Below are positions 46,056 to 54,269 of a DNA stretch of 64,000 nucleotides, one piece after another (positions within the stretch are counted from its first letter, which is position 1; every line of letters starts with the position of its first letter). This DNA is from Anaerolineae bacterium (GTDB lineage Bacteria > Chloroflexota > Anaerolineae > Caldilineales > Caldilineaceae). The notes under the pieces were generated by a model that did no database searches, had not been told where the DNA came from, and saw nothing but the letters and a program-made list of their open reading frames with translations. The position numbers and the translations under genes are program-made. The stretch is taken from assembly GCA_030432295.1 (NCBI GenBank), contig JAUIHI010000013.1:62001-126000 (forward strand), given 5' to 3'.

Positions 46056-46403
46056 TCATTCCGATTCATCCGGACTCTCCAAAATCTGTTTGATTTGCCC
46101 TCGCAACATCGGTACATCGACAGTTACCGTATTCCAAACAATCGACCAATCCACCGAAAAATAGGCGTGAACAGCGATGTTGCGAAAAGCCACAATGTCC
46201 TGCCAGGGAATTTGTGAATGTGCAGAACGAGTCGTCTGGGAGACGCGAGCGGCAGCTTCGCCTATGACAATCAATTTTTGCAGGATAGCACTCTGCTGCA
46301 TTTCGTTGAGAAGAAAGCTCTCCTCTGGCGCGTCGGCCAAGAATCGCTCAATAGCTTCCGCTGCTTCAACGATATCGTTCAAATTAAGTCGATCAGTGCG
46401 CAT
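46056..46403 (-). CDS. hepT: HepT-type HEPN toxin (DUF86)
   Basis: A 115-residue HEPN protein with the RNase motif R-x4-H followed by x-Y: R74, H79, Y81 in FRNIAVHAY. In the characterised MntA/HepT systems MntA AMPylates this Tyr to silence the toxin. The helical bundle (IVEAAEAIERFLADAP, KLIVIGEAAARVS) is complete. The start overlaps the nucleotidyltransferase gene by 11 nt, so the pair is coupled. It is embedded within the HerA/HNH cassette. Confidence 0.92.
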   Translation of the reverse strand: MRTDRLNLNDIVEAAEAIERFLADAPEESFLLNEMQQSAILQKLIVIGEAAARVSQTTRSAHSQIPWQDIVAFRNIAVHAYFSVDWSIVWNTVTVDVPMLRGQIKQILESPDESE

Positions 46404-46752
46404 AGAGCAACTCTGCCTGGGAAAGAATTTGCTCGCGAATGATTGGTTTTAGTCCATTGCGAGGCACCAAATCCACTGGCCGTTGAAAGAGATCAGTCAA
46501 TTCACGCTGCATACGCGCCAAAGCCAAGAAACCAATTTTAGCATCCGATTCAAACTCGACCAGCAGGTCAATATCACTCTTGTCCGTGAAATCCCCTTTA
46601 GCCGCCGAGCCAAAAAGGCTCAAAGTGCTAATCTGATTCTGTTGGCAAAAGGTAGCTAATTCTTTGGGTGTAAACACCAGTCGAGTATCCACGGCAATCT
46701 CCAATCTCCAATCTCCAGTCTCCAATCTCCAGTCCCCAATCTCCGATTCCAT
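46393..46752 (-). CDS. mntA: MntA-type minimal nucleotidyltransferase antitoxin
   Basis: Conserved core from about 46692: LFGSAAKGDF with the SDIDLLVEF metal-binding Asp pair, the MNT fold that AMPylates HepT. Two starts are possible. ATG 46752 lies one base after the stop of the previous gene and gives 119 residues, but its first 18 residues come from a 7-bp tandem repeat (46695-46743). GTG 46692 gives 99 residues, the usual MntA length. A change of one repeat unit would put the ATG start out of frame and leave the GTG start intact. Confidence 0.88.
   Translation of the reverse strand: MESEIGDWRLETGDWRLEIAVDTRLVFTPKELATFCQQNQISTLSLFGSAAKGDFTDKSDIDLLVEFESDAKIGFLALARMQRELTDLFQRPVDLVPRNGLKPIIREQILSQAELLYAH
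46695..46743. repeat. Seven 7-bp tandem repeats in the mntA start region
   Basis: Seven units of CAATCTC (plus-strand reading; two variants, CAGTCTC and CAGTCCC). Unit length is not a multiple of three, so copy-number change shifts frame. Confidence 0.9.
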
Positions 46753-46753
46753 C

Positions 46754-47365
46754 TTACCCCGCGGGCTGCACAATCGACTTCCACGCCACATTGTTGCGCA
46801 TCACCTGCAACTGTCGGCTCTGCTCCGGGAAGAGTGCGACCAGCCGGTCGATGAGGGTCAGCAGCAGTTGGGGGACGAGTGGATTGTTCATCCCCATCAG
46901 CACAGAGGCGTAGCGCAGGGAGAGCCGCCCGGCCCCGTCCAGATGAAAGGCGCATATCTCCTCGTCGCTCAGGCGGCGGACGGGCGCGTCCACATCCGCG
47001 GCCAGACCGGGCACGCCCTGGCGATAGACGCCGCCGCCTTCCCGCCAGCCCAGGGCGATGATGCCAACGAGGGTAGCTGTCTCGGAAAGATAGTCCGGCG
47101 TGAAAATTTCCTGCTCGCCCCGCGGACTTAAGCGCGGCCCCAGGCTGCCAAAGTCGGGATTGAGCAGGAGCGTATTGTAGATGACGCCGATCAGCGCGCC
47201 GGGACTGTTGTCGCTGCCATAGCCGTTCAATTCAATCGCCACAAATTCAGCGAAGGCGTAGTCCGTGGGCGAGGGCTGGGTCACCAACTCGCCTGGCCCG
47301 TAGACCTGGCAGACGTAATCGATGTGGGTATTGGATTTGACGATTTTGCCGATTGCTGTTGTCAT
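46754..47365 (-). CDS. HAS-barrel-like protein associated with HerA
   Basis: A 203-residue protein with an N-terminal barrel-like domain (IGKIVKSNTHIDYVCQVYGP, DYAFAEFVAIEL), an LIGVIYNTLLLNPDFGSLGP segment and FTPDYLSETATLVGIIALGW, then a helical tail rich in Leu/Val. The layout resembles the isolated HAS barrel subunits that accompany HerA-type ATPases in cyanobacteria and Chloroflexota. It is the promoter-proximal gene of the six-gene cassette; its stop is one base before ATG of mntA. Probably an assembly or DNA-loading partner of HerA. Confidence 0.65.
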   Translation of the reverse strand: MTTAIGKIVKSNTHIDYVCQVYGPGELVTQPSPTDYAFAEFVAIELNGYGSDNSPGALIGVIYNTLLLNPDFGSLGPRLSPRGEQEIFTPDYLSETATLVGIIALGWREGGGVYRQGVPGLAADVDAPVRRLSDEEICAFHLDGAGRLSLRYASVLMGMNNPLVPQLLLTLIDRLVALFPEQSRQLQVMRNNVAWKSIVQPAG

Positions 47366-47530
47366 AGACTCTATCTAACCAGAAAATTTGTTCGGATGCA
47401 AATAGGGATGGGGACTGGGACTGGGACTGGGAAATGAAATGCGGAACGCAGATTTTATCCGTGTTCCTTTCCATCCGTGTATACACTCTATTTTCAGGCC
47501 AGATGACAAAAACGCAAAGTGGAGGAACGA
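47366..47530. other. Divergent promoter spacer
   Basis: 165 bases between the HAS-barrel and HAD genes, with a three-unit GGGACT repeat near 47413-47430 and a degenerate ACGCAGATTTTATCCGTG intergenic repeat. No clear -35/-10 pair. Confidence 0.4.
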
Positions 47531-48136
47531 ATGATCAAAGCATTAATTTTTGATGTGGGTGGTGTGCTGGTGCGTACTGTGGATCGCAGCCGCCGGGCTA
47601 TTCTGGAGGCAGAGTTGGGACTACCCAAAGGCCAGACCGATGAGACTGTCTTCAACAGCGCGATGGGGCAGGCAGCCCAGCGGGGCGAAGTGACCTCGCA
47701 CGCCCTGTGGAGTTGGGTGGCCGCGGATTTAGGGCTGGACAAACAGGGGCTGGGCCATTTCCGTCATGAGTTTTGGGGGGGAGACAGATTGAACGAGGAG
47801 TTGGTGGCACTGATTCGATCCCTGCGCCCCCGCTATCAGACGGCCATCATCAGCAACTTTATGGACGATCTGCGGGAAAGCCTGACAGTGGAATATCCTA
47901 TCATCGATGCCTTTGATCTGGTGGTCATCTCCGCCGAGGAAAAGGTGATGAAGCCCGATCCGCTGATTTTTCAACGTACAATCGAGCGCTTGGGGCGCAA
48001 GCCGGAGGAGTGCGTCTTTGTGGACGACTTCGCCCACAATGTGGAAGGTGCGCGGGCGGTGGGGATGCACGCCATCCATTATGGACCAAAGACCGATATA
48101 CAGGCCGAACTGGCAGCGTTGGGGATTGTCCTGTAG
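47531..48136 (+). CDS. HAD-superfamily (subfamily IA) hydrolase
   Basis: A 201-residue phosphatase-like protein. ATG 47531 follows GGAGG by 5 nt. Motif I is DVGGVLVRTV, an Asp-x-Gly-Gly-Val-L variant where the second Asp of DxDxT is replaced by Gly, common in HAD-IA enzymes with DVGGVL starts. Motif II is TAIISN, motif III K-x6-PDPLIFQRTIE, motif IV VFVDDFAHNVEGA. Likely a small-molecule phosphatase or haloacid dehalogenase relative; the substrate is unknown. The last case matters here because a halogen-related operon lies 11 kb away, but no specific evidence links them. Confidence 0.85.
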   Translation: MIKALIFDVGGVLVRTVDRSRRAILEAELGLPKGQTDETVFNSAMGQAAQRGEVTSHALWSWVAADLGLDKQGLGHFRHEFWGGDRLNEELVALIRSLRPRYQTAIISNFMDDLRESLTVEYPIIDAFDLVVISAEEKVMKPDPLIFQRTIERLGRKPEECVFVDDFAHNVEGARAVGMHAIHYGPKTDIQAELAALGIVL

Positions 48137-48199
48137 CCCCCAAAACTTTCATCCGCGTTCCGTTTTATTTCTTACTTCAACCAACATCATTAACGGTGA

Positions 48200-48261
48200 A
48201 AACTATCCATAGATGGCACCGATTTTCCACAGAGAAAATCGGTGCCATCTATGGATAGTTT
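48200..48261. repeat. Perfect 28-bp inverted repeat
   Basis: Arms 48200-48227 and 48234-48261 (AAACTATCCATAGATGGCAC start) are exact complements around a 6-nt loop. It lies between the convergent HAD and DUF2892 genes, so it may stop both transcripts. Confidence 0.9.
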
Positions 48262-48313
48262 AATCTTGGGAATAGCCTTAGTTCGTGTATACATTCCGCC
48301 TATTTTCAGAACA

Positions 48314-48775
48314 CTACCAAGTCGCAGGCGGATCGCTGGCGGGAAACGAGGCGTTGGATGCCCTATCGATTTCGTCCATTCGGGCTTCTGCTTCCCGGCG
48401 ACGTTCCAATTGTTCGTTCTGGACATCCTCGTCCGCACAGGGGGCGGAACCGGGAAAGAGCCAGCGGTCCAGACTCCGGCTGTCGACCTGGGCAATCCGG
48501 TAGAGGGCACACCGGCCTGTGACACCCCGCAAGAGTAGATAGGCAGCAATCCACGCGCCGCCTACAAAGAAACCGTACTTGCGCATCAGCCGAAAAAGCA
48601 GCGCCCCACCGCCCGCCAGAGAGAGCCAGCGCTCCACATTGCCCACATTGATCTTTGAGGAGGCTGTTGAGGCGGTTGGTGGCATTGGCCTGCCATTCGC
48701 AGGCTGCTTTTGATTCTGGGGCTTGTGGCTTTGCGCTCGATTCACTTCCTGTTCAGCAATGTATTCTTTCTGCAT
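48314..48775 (-). CDS. DUF2892 (YgaP-like) inner-membrane protein
   Basis: A 153-residue protein from ATG 48775, with GAAGGGAAG upstream. Residues 55-110 hold the DUF2892 domain: INVGNVERWLSLAGGGALLF, RKYGFFVGGAWIAAYLLLRG, TGRCALYRIAQV, two membrane helices with the GVTGxCxLY motif. The 40-residue C-terminal tail is acidic and Arg-rich with QNEQLERRREAEARMDEID and a SFPASDPPATW end, which is found in a conserved group of stress-related proteins. Function unknown. Confidence 0.85.
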   Translation of the reverse strand: MQKEYIAEQEVNRAQSHKPQNQKQPANGRPMPPTASTASSKINVGNVERWLSLAGGGALLFRLMRKYGFFVGGAWIAAYLLLRGVTGRCALYRIAQVDSRSLDRWLFPGSAPCADEDVQNEQLERRREAEARMDEIDRASNASFPASDPPATW

Positions 48776-49026
48776 GGCAAACTTCCCTTCCTCTTCAAAA
48801 TCCAAATTGAGTTCGACACAATACATTTATCGTACCTCTTCAACCCCGCCGCCACAACGCCGCTTTGCATAGACTTCCCCTGTCGTCAACGACAGGTTCG
48901 ATTGACCTGCACCGCCAGAGCAAAACCGTCTGTCACTCCATTGAGAAGCGTAGCTGCGTCGGCTATAGTAGAGTCAGAATCCTTCCTGAGAAAAGGAGGG
49001 CACAAGAAAGAAAAGGAGAATTTGAT
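48776..49026. other. Divergent spacer upstream of PRC-barrel gene
   Basis: 251 bases with no gene. AAAGGAGA at 49011-49018 is the ribosome binding site for 49027. I see no promoter pair I would defend. Confidence 0.35.
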
Positions 49027-49719
49027 ATGCTACGCAAAGCACACGATATGCTCGGATTCCAGATGCGCGCCACCAACGGCGACATCGGCAGCGTGGACGA
49101 CTTCTACTTTGACGACAACCAGTGGCAGGTCCGCTATTTTGTCGTCAACACAGGGAACTGGCTCTTTGGCCGCCGGGTGCTGATCGCGCCCCAGGCAATC
49201 GAAGCGCCCCTGTGGGAGGAAGAAGTGCTGCCTGTCCATCTGACCAAAGAGATGGTGGAGAACAGCCCGGATGTGGACCTGGACAAGCCGGTTACGGAAC
49301 AGATGCATTCTCGATTGTACGAACACTACGGCTGGACGAACCTCTGGATCAGACCGGGCGTCTACGCCTATTCTGGCGGTGGGGCCGGGATGATGGCTCC
49401 TCCGCAGCCGGCGGGTGTGGCTGTTTTGGAGAAGCCCGCACCGGAGAGTGCCGCAGAGAGGGCCGATCCCAATCTGCGCAGCATCCAGGAAGTGCTCGGC
49501 TATCACATCGCCGCTACTGATGGCGATATCGGCCACGTGGAGGATTTCTTTGTGGATGAAGCGGACTGGACCATTCGCTATATGCTGGTGGACACCCACA
49601 ATTGGTTGCCAGGCCGCAAAGTGCTCGTCTCGCCCAATTGGATCAACCGGGTGAGCTGGAACGAATCCAAAATTCATGTGGATGTGCCCAAGCAACGGAT
49701 TGAGGAGAGTCCAGAGTAA
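49027..49719 (+). CDS. Two-domain PRC-barrel protein with in-frame stop before its conserved tail
   Basis: The 230-residue product has two PRC-barrel domains: residues 1-85 (TNGDIGSVDDFYFDDNQWQV, YFVVNTGNWLFGRRVLIAP) and about 155-230 (TDGDIGHVEDFFVDEADWTI, YMLVDTHNWLPGRKVLVSP). AAAGGAGA precedes ATG 49027. Translation stops at TAA 49717-49719, but the frame continues open for 25 codons to TAA 49795 and encodes DPSGPIERGYENHLYEYYGL, which aligns with the tail of domain 1 (EQMHSRLYEHYGW). The stop is probably a recent nonsense change or a readthrough site. Role unknown; PRC barrels bind RNA or photosystem-like proteins, and stress links are common. Confidence 0.85.
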   Translation: MLRKAHDMLGFQMRATNGDIGSVDDFYFDDNQWQVRYFVVNTGNWLFGRRVLIAPQAIEAPLWEEEVLPVHLTKEMVENSPDVDLDKPVTEQMHSRLYEHYGWTNLWIRPGVYAYSGGGAGMMAPPQPAGVAVLEKPAPESAAERADPNLRSIQEVLGYHIAATDGDIGHVEDFFVDEADWTIRYMLVDTHNWLPGRKVLVSPNWINRVSWNESKIHVDVPKQRIEESPE

Positions 49720-49797
49720 GACCCGTCGGGACCGATCGAACGGGGGTACGAAAACCATCTCTACGAATACTACGGCCTTCCCGGCTACTGGATATAA
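49720..49797 (+). pseudogene. In-frame continuation of the PRC-barrel gene after the stop
   Basis: 25 codons in frame with the preceding gene, ending at TAA 49795-49797, homologous to the tail of the first PRC repeat. It is what the gene would encode if the TAA at 49717 were a sense codon. Confidence 0.7.
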
Positions 49798-49941
49798 GAA
49801 CGCCGTAGGCTATTTCACAAAAATAAGCCCCCCAAAGTCCCCTGGCACTGCACACACACCAACGGAGAAGCTATGGCGTACCGGCTCTCTTGGATAGAAA
49901 GTGCCGGGGGACTTACATTCCCAAAGGAGGAAAAATCTTCC

Positions 49942-51186
49942 ATGCGAAAATCAATGCGAAAATTCGACTATCTGATTCTGGGCGGCGGCGTCGTTGCTGG
50001 TTATGCCGCCCAGGAGTTCGCCCAGCAGAAGCGGAAAGGGGCGAATGTGGCCATCATTTCCGCGGATGATGCCTTGCCCTATGAACGCCCGCCCCTTTCC
50101 AAAGCGTATCTGGCTGGCGAAAAGGAGGCCCAGGAGATCCTCATCAATGACCCGGATTTCTACAGTGAAAATGAGATCGAAGTCTTTTTGGAGACGCGGA
50201 TTGAGAAAGTTGACCTGGACGAGAAAAAGCTGGTGGCCGAAAACGGACAAGAATTTACCTATGGCAAGCTGCTGATCGCCACCGGTTCTCAGGTCCGCAA
50301 ACTGGACGTGCCAGGCGCGGATGACGAAGCCGTCTTCTATCTGCGCTGGCTGGACAACGCCCAGGCTATCCGCCAACGGGTGGCTGAGTCCAAACGGGCA
50401 GTTGTGGTCGGCGGCGGATTCATCGGTCTGGAGACAGCTTCTGTCCTGGCGCAAGAGGGCGTGGATGTGACGATGGCCTTTCCCGAAGGGTATGTGATGG
50501 AACGTCTCTTTACACCAGAGATGGGAGACTTTTTCCACAGCTACTATTCCGAGCGGGGCGTTACGATTCTGCCCAAAAGTACAGTTGTCGGCTTCGACCG
50601 TCACCGCGGCGAACTGACGGCGAAGTTGAAGTCCGGCGACCGCCTGCACACGGATATGGCAATTGTCGGTATCGGTGCGCAACCCGCTGTGGAACTCTTC
50701 CGCGACACAGCCATAGAAACCGATGACGGTATTGTAGTCAACGAATTTCTGGAGACCAGTCTGCCCGATGTCTACGCTGCAGGGGATGTCGCCCGCTATA
50801 AGGACCTGATCTTCGACACCTATCGCCGTGTGGAACACTGGGACAACGCAATGGCGCAGGGCACACACGCCGCCCAGGTGATGAGCGGCAAACGCCAACC
50901 CTTCGAGCATCTGCCCTATTTCTTCTCCGACGAGTTTGATCTCTCCTGGGAGTTCTGGGGCGATGAGTCCGACGCCGACACGACCATTCACCGGGGCGAT
51001 GTGGCGGGCGGAGAGTTCAGCACCTGGTGGATCAAAGGGAAGCGGCTGGTCGCCGCCTTTGTGCTGAACAGGCCGGAGGCCGAGGGCAAAGTGGCCCAAC
51101 AGTTGATCCGTAGCCAGGAACCCGCACCCGTCGATCTCTTGCGCAACAGCAGCCTTGCCCTGGAAGATAGTCCTATGCTTGCCTGA
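49942..51186 (+). CDS. FAD-dependent pyridine nucleotide-disulphide oxidoreductase (ferredoxin reductase/MDHAR-like)
   Basis: A 414-residue flavoprotein; ATG 49942 follows AAAGGAGG. FAD-binding YLILGGGVVAGYAAQEF, LPYERPPLSKAYLAG (the ferredoxin-reductase PPLSK motif), NAD-binding VVVGGGFIGLETAS, and FAD motif PDVYAAGDVA are present, with a C-terminal reductase domain (WDNAMAQGTHAAQVM). No active CxxC, so it is of the NAD(P)H:ferredoxin/monodehydroascorbate reductase type rather than a disulphide reductase. It probably shares a transcript with the BON gene, 42 nt downstream. Confidence 0.88.
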   Translation: MRKSMRKFDYLILGGGVVAGYAAQEFAQQKRKGANVAIISADDALPYERPPLSKAYLAGEKEAQEILINDPDFYSENEIEVFLETRIEKVDLDEKKLVAENGQEFTYGKLLIATGSQVRKLDVPGADDEAVFYLRWLDNAQAIRQRVAESKRAVVVGGGFIGLETASVLAQEGVDVTMAFPEGYVMERLFTPEMGDFFHSYYSERGVTILPKSTVVGFDRHRGELTAKLKSGDRLHTDMAIVGIGAQPAVELFRDTAIETDDGIVVNEFLETSLPDVYAAGDVARYKDLIFDTYRRVEHWDNAMAQGTHAAQVMSGKRQPFEHLPYFFSDEFDLSWEFWGDESDADTTIHRGDVAGGEFSTWWIKGKRLVAAFVLNRPEAEGKVAQQLIRSQEPAPVDLLRNSSLALEDSPMLA

Positions 51187-51228
51187 ACAGCAGACAAAGT
51201 CAAAGGGCAAAACCAATAGGAGATGTAT

Positions 51229-51762
51229 ATGACAACCCAAAACAAAGACAATCCGGACCGGGCTGGGGCAGAATCGGCCCCCATCTATAGCATCGAGGCT
51301 CTCAACGAATTGGGAGAAGAAGTGCGCAGAGAGCAGGACCTGCAGGCCATCGATACAGCCCATACAGACGGTTCCACCACCAATCCCCATCAGGCCCAGG
51401 AGCAGGGACTCGTCTACAACCCGCCCAGCGACCCGCCAGTCTTGCCCAGCGACGATCCCCAGGGGGCCAGAATTGCCGCGGGTTTCGCCGACAGTATGGA
51501 AGCGGTCGATCCCAATGCGGTCGATCTGCCCGAACGGGTGGACAATCAGGACCTGGACTTGGAAGAGGACATCCGGACTGCATTGCGGAACAACAGCGAG
51601 ACCGCCCATCTTACCGATGTGGACGCAGAGGTTCACAATGGGGTCGCTTTTCTGCGCGGCACAGTCGCCAGCGCGGATGACATCCCCCGGGTGGACCACA
51701 TCGTCAGCGGGCTGGAGGGCATCTACGAGGTGAGCAATCAATTGACTTTTGAGGCCGGGTAA
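51229..51762 (+). CDS. BON-domain protein
   Basis: A 177-residue protein; ATG 51229 is chosen because AGGAG lies 6 nt upstream, whereas ATG 51223 directly abuts it. The first 115 residues are acidic and low in hydrophobics (NPHQAQEQGLVYNPPSDPPV), probably disordered. The last 60 form a BON domain (LEEDIRTALRNN, VDAEVHNGVAFLRGTV, VDHIVSGLEGIYEVSNQL). BON domains bind phospholipid or envelope partners and occur in osmotic-stress proteins. No signal peptide is evident. Confidence 0.87.
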   Translation: MTTQNKDNPDRAGAESAPIYSIEALNELGEEVRREQDLQAIDTAHTDGSTTNPHQAQEQGLVYNPPSDPPVLPSDDPQGARIAAGFADSMEAVDPNAVDLPERVDNQDLDLEEDIRTALRNNSETAHLTDVDAEVHNGVAFLRGTVASADDIPRVDHIVSGLEGIYEVSNQLTFEAG

Positions 51763-51836
51763 GGTTTGGCGCAGCAGGGATAGCGGAAACATCGGGGCGT
51801 TTGGATGACTGCCGCCTCAATTTGAGCCGTTCCAAT

Positions 51837-51865
51837 TTGACCGGTAAAGGGTATGGGCGTATAAT
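51837..51865 (+). promoter_or_regulatory. Strong sigma70-type promoter of trxB
   Basis: TTGACC (51837-51842), 17-nt spacer, perfect TATAAT (51860-51865). The leader to ATG 51987 is about 115 nt. Confidence 0.8.
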
Positions 51866-51986
51866 TCACTACAGAAAATATAGTGCCCTGTTGTCAATGG
51901 GTACTTCGATCACAACCCAATCTGTGCTAGACTGACCGCAGATTTCTGCAATCAGCAGCCCAGACCCTTATCAGGAGGATTTAAAA

Positions 51987-53051
51987 ATGGCGGACGAAAA
52001 TGCCCCGCGACCGGCAGTCGAAGAAACGATGATTATCGGCAGCGGCCCCGCGGGCTGGACAGCAGGCCTTTACACGGCCCGGGCCAACCTGAACCCGCTG
52101 CTCATCACCGGCAACGACTACGGCGGCCAGGTCAGCATCACCTATGAAATCGAGAACTATCCCGGCTTTCCCGAAGCCTTGAGCGGGCCAGAACTGGTGG
52201 AGAAGATGAAGGAACAGGCCGAGAAATTTGGCCTGACAACCGTCTACGATCACGTGAGCGAAATCGTCACCGACCAGCACCCCTTTATTGTGCGCACAGC
52301 GTCGGGCAAAGAGTATAAGTCCAAATCCCTGATCCTCTGCACCGGCGCACGGCCCCGCTATCTGCAAGTGCCGGGCGAGAAGGAATTCACCGGCAAGGGT
52401 GTCAGCTATTGCGCCACCTGTGACGGTTTCTTCTTCCGGGGCAAAGATTTGGTCGTCGTCGGCGGCGGCGACAGCGCGGTGGAAGAGGGCCTCTTCCTGA
52501 CCAAATTCGCTACGAAAGTGCGCATCATCCACCGGCGAGACGAACTGCGGGCCAGCAAAATCCTGCGCGACCGGGCCTTTGCCAACGACAAAATCGAATT
52601 TGTCTGGAATACAGTCGTCACTTCCATCAATGGGGAGGAAGGCGGTTCGGTGAATGGCGTCAGCGTGGAAAATACTGTGACTGGCGAGAAGAGCGAACTG
52701 AAGACCGACGGCGTATTTGTCTACGTCGGCCACCTGCCCAACAACGACCTCTACCACGGCAAGTTGCATCTGGACGAGGACGGCCATCTGATCACCGACA
52801 AGAAGACGCGCACGAATGTGCCGGGCATCTTCGCTGCCGGTGAAATTCAGGACAAAGTCTTCAAGCAGGTGGCAACGAGTGTGGGCCAGGGCTGCTCCGC
52901 GGCTATGCAGACCGAGAAATTCCTGGCTGAACTGGAGTCGGAAGGCTATCACGGCGGGGTGGACCCACGGGAATTCCCGTCCTATGCGCCCTTCACTGCG
53001 ACCCCCACCGTCACTGCCAAGACGCCGGAACGGGAACTGGTTCCCGCCTGA
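51987..53051 (+). CDS. trxB: Thioredoxin reductase
   Basis: A 354-residue low-molecular-weight thioredoxin reductase. FAD motif [17 protein letters not shown], redox-active C142-A-T-C145 in [16 protein letters not shown] motif [17 protein letters not shown] with RRDELRAS, and [18 protein letters not shown]. The C-terminal 35 residues extend past the usual end. AGGAGGAT precedes the ATG. It regenerates thioredoxin in the cytosol with NADPH. A strong promoter upstream and bidirectional terminator downstream make it a single-gene unit. Confidence 0.93.
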   Translation: MADENAPRPAVEETMIIGSGPAGWTAGLYTARANLNPLLITGNDYGGQVSITYEIENYPGFPEALSGPELVEKMKEQAEKFGLTTVYDHVSEIVTDQHPFIVRTASGKEYKSKSLILCTGARPRYLQVPGEKEFTGKGVSYCATCDGFFFRGKDLVVVGGGDSAVEEGLFLTKFATKVRIIHRRDELRASKILRDRAFANDKIEFVWNTVVTSINGEEGGSVNGVSVENTVTGEKSELKTDGVFVYVGHLPNNDLYHGKLHLDEDGHLITDKKTRTNVPGIFAAGEIQDKVFKQVATSVGQGCSAAMQTEKFLAELESEGYHGGVDPREFPSYAPFTATPTVTAKTPERELVPA

Positions 53052-53071
53052 GATTGACAAACAGTTGAACC

Positions 53072-53108
53072 AAAAGGGGCATCTCCATCGATGGAGATGC
53101 CCCTTTTT
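53072..53108. terminator. Bidirectional intrinsic terminator
   Basis: Perfect stem AAAAGGGGCATCTCCAT paired to its inverse around CG, followed by T on the plus strand and U-rich on the minus strand. It separates trxB from the convergent sensor kinase gene. Confidence 0.92.
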
Positions 53109-53117
53109 CGTGCCCGT

Positions 53118-54269
53118 TCACACCGGGCCAATCGGCAGGCTGATGACAAACGCCGTGCCCCTGCCCAACTTGCTTTGCACGGTCAGTGTGCCGCCGTGGG
53201 CCTGCACCAGTTGGCTGGCAATCGACAGGCCCAGCCCGCTGCCCGTGCCGTCCCGATGGGTGCGCGCCCGGTCTCCCCGCCAGAAGCGGTCGAAGACAAA
53301 GGGCAAGTCGTCGGCGGGGATGCCTTCGCCGGTGTCAGCCACCCGGATGGAAAGCTGCGCTCCGTCCTGCTCTGCGGAAAGGGCCACTGATCCACCCGCT
53401 GGTGTGTGGCGCAGGGCATTGGCGATGAGATTGCCCAACACCTGATCCAGCCTGTCCGCGTCGCCGACGACAACTAACGGCGCAGGGTCTGCCACTTCCA
53501 GACGCAGGACGACTCCCATCTCCTCGGCCTGACCGCTGAAACTGGTAACTGCGTCGGCCAGCAGATCAGCGACATCCACCGCCTCTCGGCGCAGAGGCAA
53601 TTCCCCCGCCTCGGCCAGGGAAAGAGTGCGCAGATCGTCCACCAGCCGGGCCAACAGACGGGTCTCCTGCAGCGTGGCGTCGATCTGTTCGGGGGAAGTC
53701 GGATATACTCCGTCCAGCATCCCTTCCAGATTGCCCTGAATGACGTGCAGGGGGGTGCGCAGTTCGTGGGCCACGTCCGCGGTCAGGTTACGCCGCTGGC
53801 GCTCGGTTCGCTCCAACTCGGCCAACATCCGGTTGAAGGCGCGGGCCAGCCGTTCCATTTCCCCCCGACCGTTCTCCGGCACACGCACGCTCAGATCGCC
53901 TTCGGCCGCGGCATCGATCACAGCCAGAATGTCGGTTAGGGGCATGACGAAGCCCCGCACAGTGCGCAGGCCAATCAGCACAGCCAGAATCGGCAGCCCC
54001 AGAGCCAGCCCCATCCCGCCTAGCCAGACGAGCAGAGTAGTGTGGCCGTCGCCGCCGTAGAAGCGGGTGAGGAGAAAGGAGAGGACCGCCATTCCCCCGG
54101 TCACCAGCAGAGCCATCAGCCCGACGGCACAGCCCACGCCCCGAAAGATACGCCGTCGGCGCTTGCCCCAGCCGTGACGCCAGGGCGGTCCGTGCCCTTC
54201 TGCCGCACCCCATTTAGCTGGTCCCCATTCGGGCCGATTGGACCGGGGGCTTTCGTCGCTTTCACTCAT
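53118..54269 (-). CDS. Two-component sensor histidine kinase (HAMP, HisKA, HATPase)
   Basis: A 383-residue kinase. ATG 54269 overlaps the response regulator stop as ATGAGTGA. Two membrane helices (GCAVGLMALLVTGGMAVLSF, MGLALGLPILAVLIGL) with only about a dozen residues between them, so the sensor likely lies in the membrane. HAMP at about 100-155, HisKA with H168 in DVAHELRTPLHVIQG, and ATPase boxes LIANALRHTP, VADTGEGIPADDL, GSGLGLSI. With no periplasmic domain the signal may be membrane or partner-borne; the small membrane protein 1 kb upstream is a candidate. Confidence 0.92.
   Translation of the reverse strand: MSESDESPRSNRPEWGPAKWGAAEGHGPPWRHGWGKRRRRIFRGVGCAVGLMALLVTGGMAVLSFLLTRFYGGDGHTTLLVWLGGMGLALGLPILAVLIGLRTVRGFVMPLTDILAVIDAAAEGDLSVRVPENGRGEMERLARAFNRMLAELERTERQRRNLTADVAHELRTPLHVIQGNLEGMLDGVYPTSPEQIDATLQETRLLARLVDDLRTLSLAEAGELPLRREAVDVADLLADAVTSFSGQAEEMGVVLRLEVADPAPLVVVGDADRLDQVLGNLIANALRHTPAGGSVALSAEQDGAQLSIRVADTGEGIPADDLPFVFDRFWRGDRARTHRDGTGSGLGLSIASQLVQAHGGTLTVQSKLGRGTAFVISLPIGPV

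Noticed and set aside
47531-48136. HAD protein as a 2-haloacid dehalogenase linked to the rdh operon
   Set aside because: It has the general HAD-IA motifs but nothing specific to haloacid dehalogenases, and lies over 8 kb from the cluster.
48865-49026. N-terminal extension of the PRC-barrel protein from 48865
   Set aside because: The extension is not family-like, and a good ribosome binding site precedes ATG 49027.
49951-51792. 613-codon minus-strand frame over the FAD oxidoreductase and BON genes
   Set aside because: It spans two genes with strong domain evidence and an intergenic gap; codon pattern of the complement only.
51981-53060. 359-codon minus-strand frame covering trxB
   Set aside because: trxB on the plus strand has complete FAD, NADPH and CATC motifs plus promoter and ribosome binding site; the complement shows no motif.
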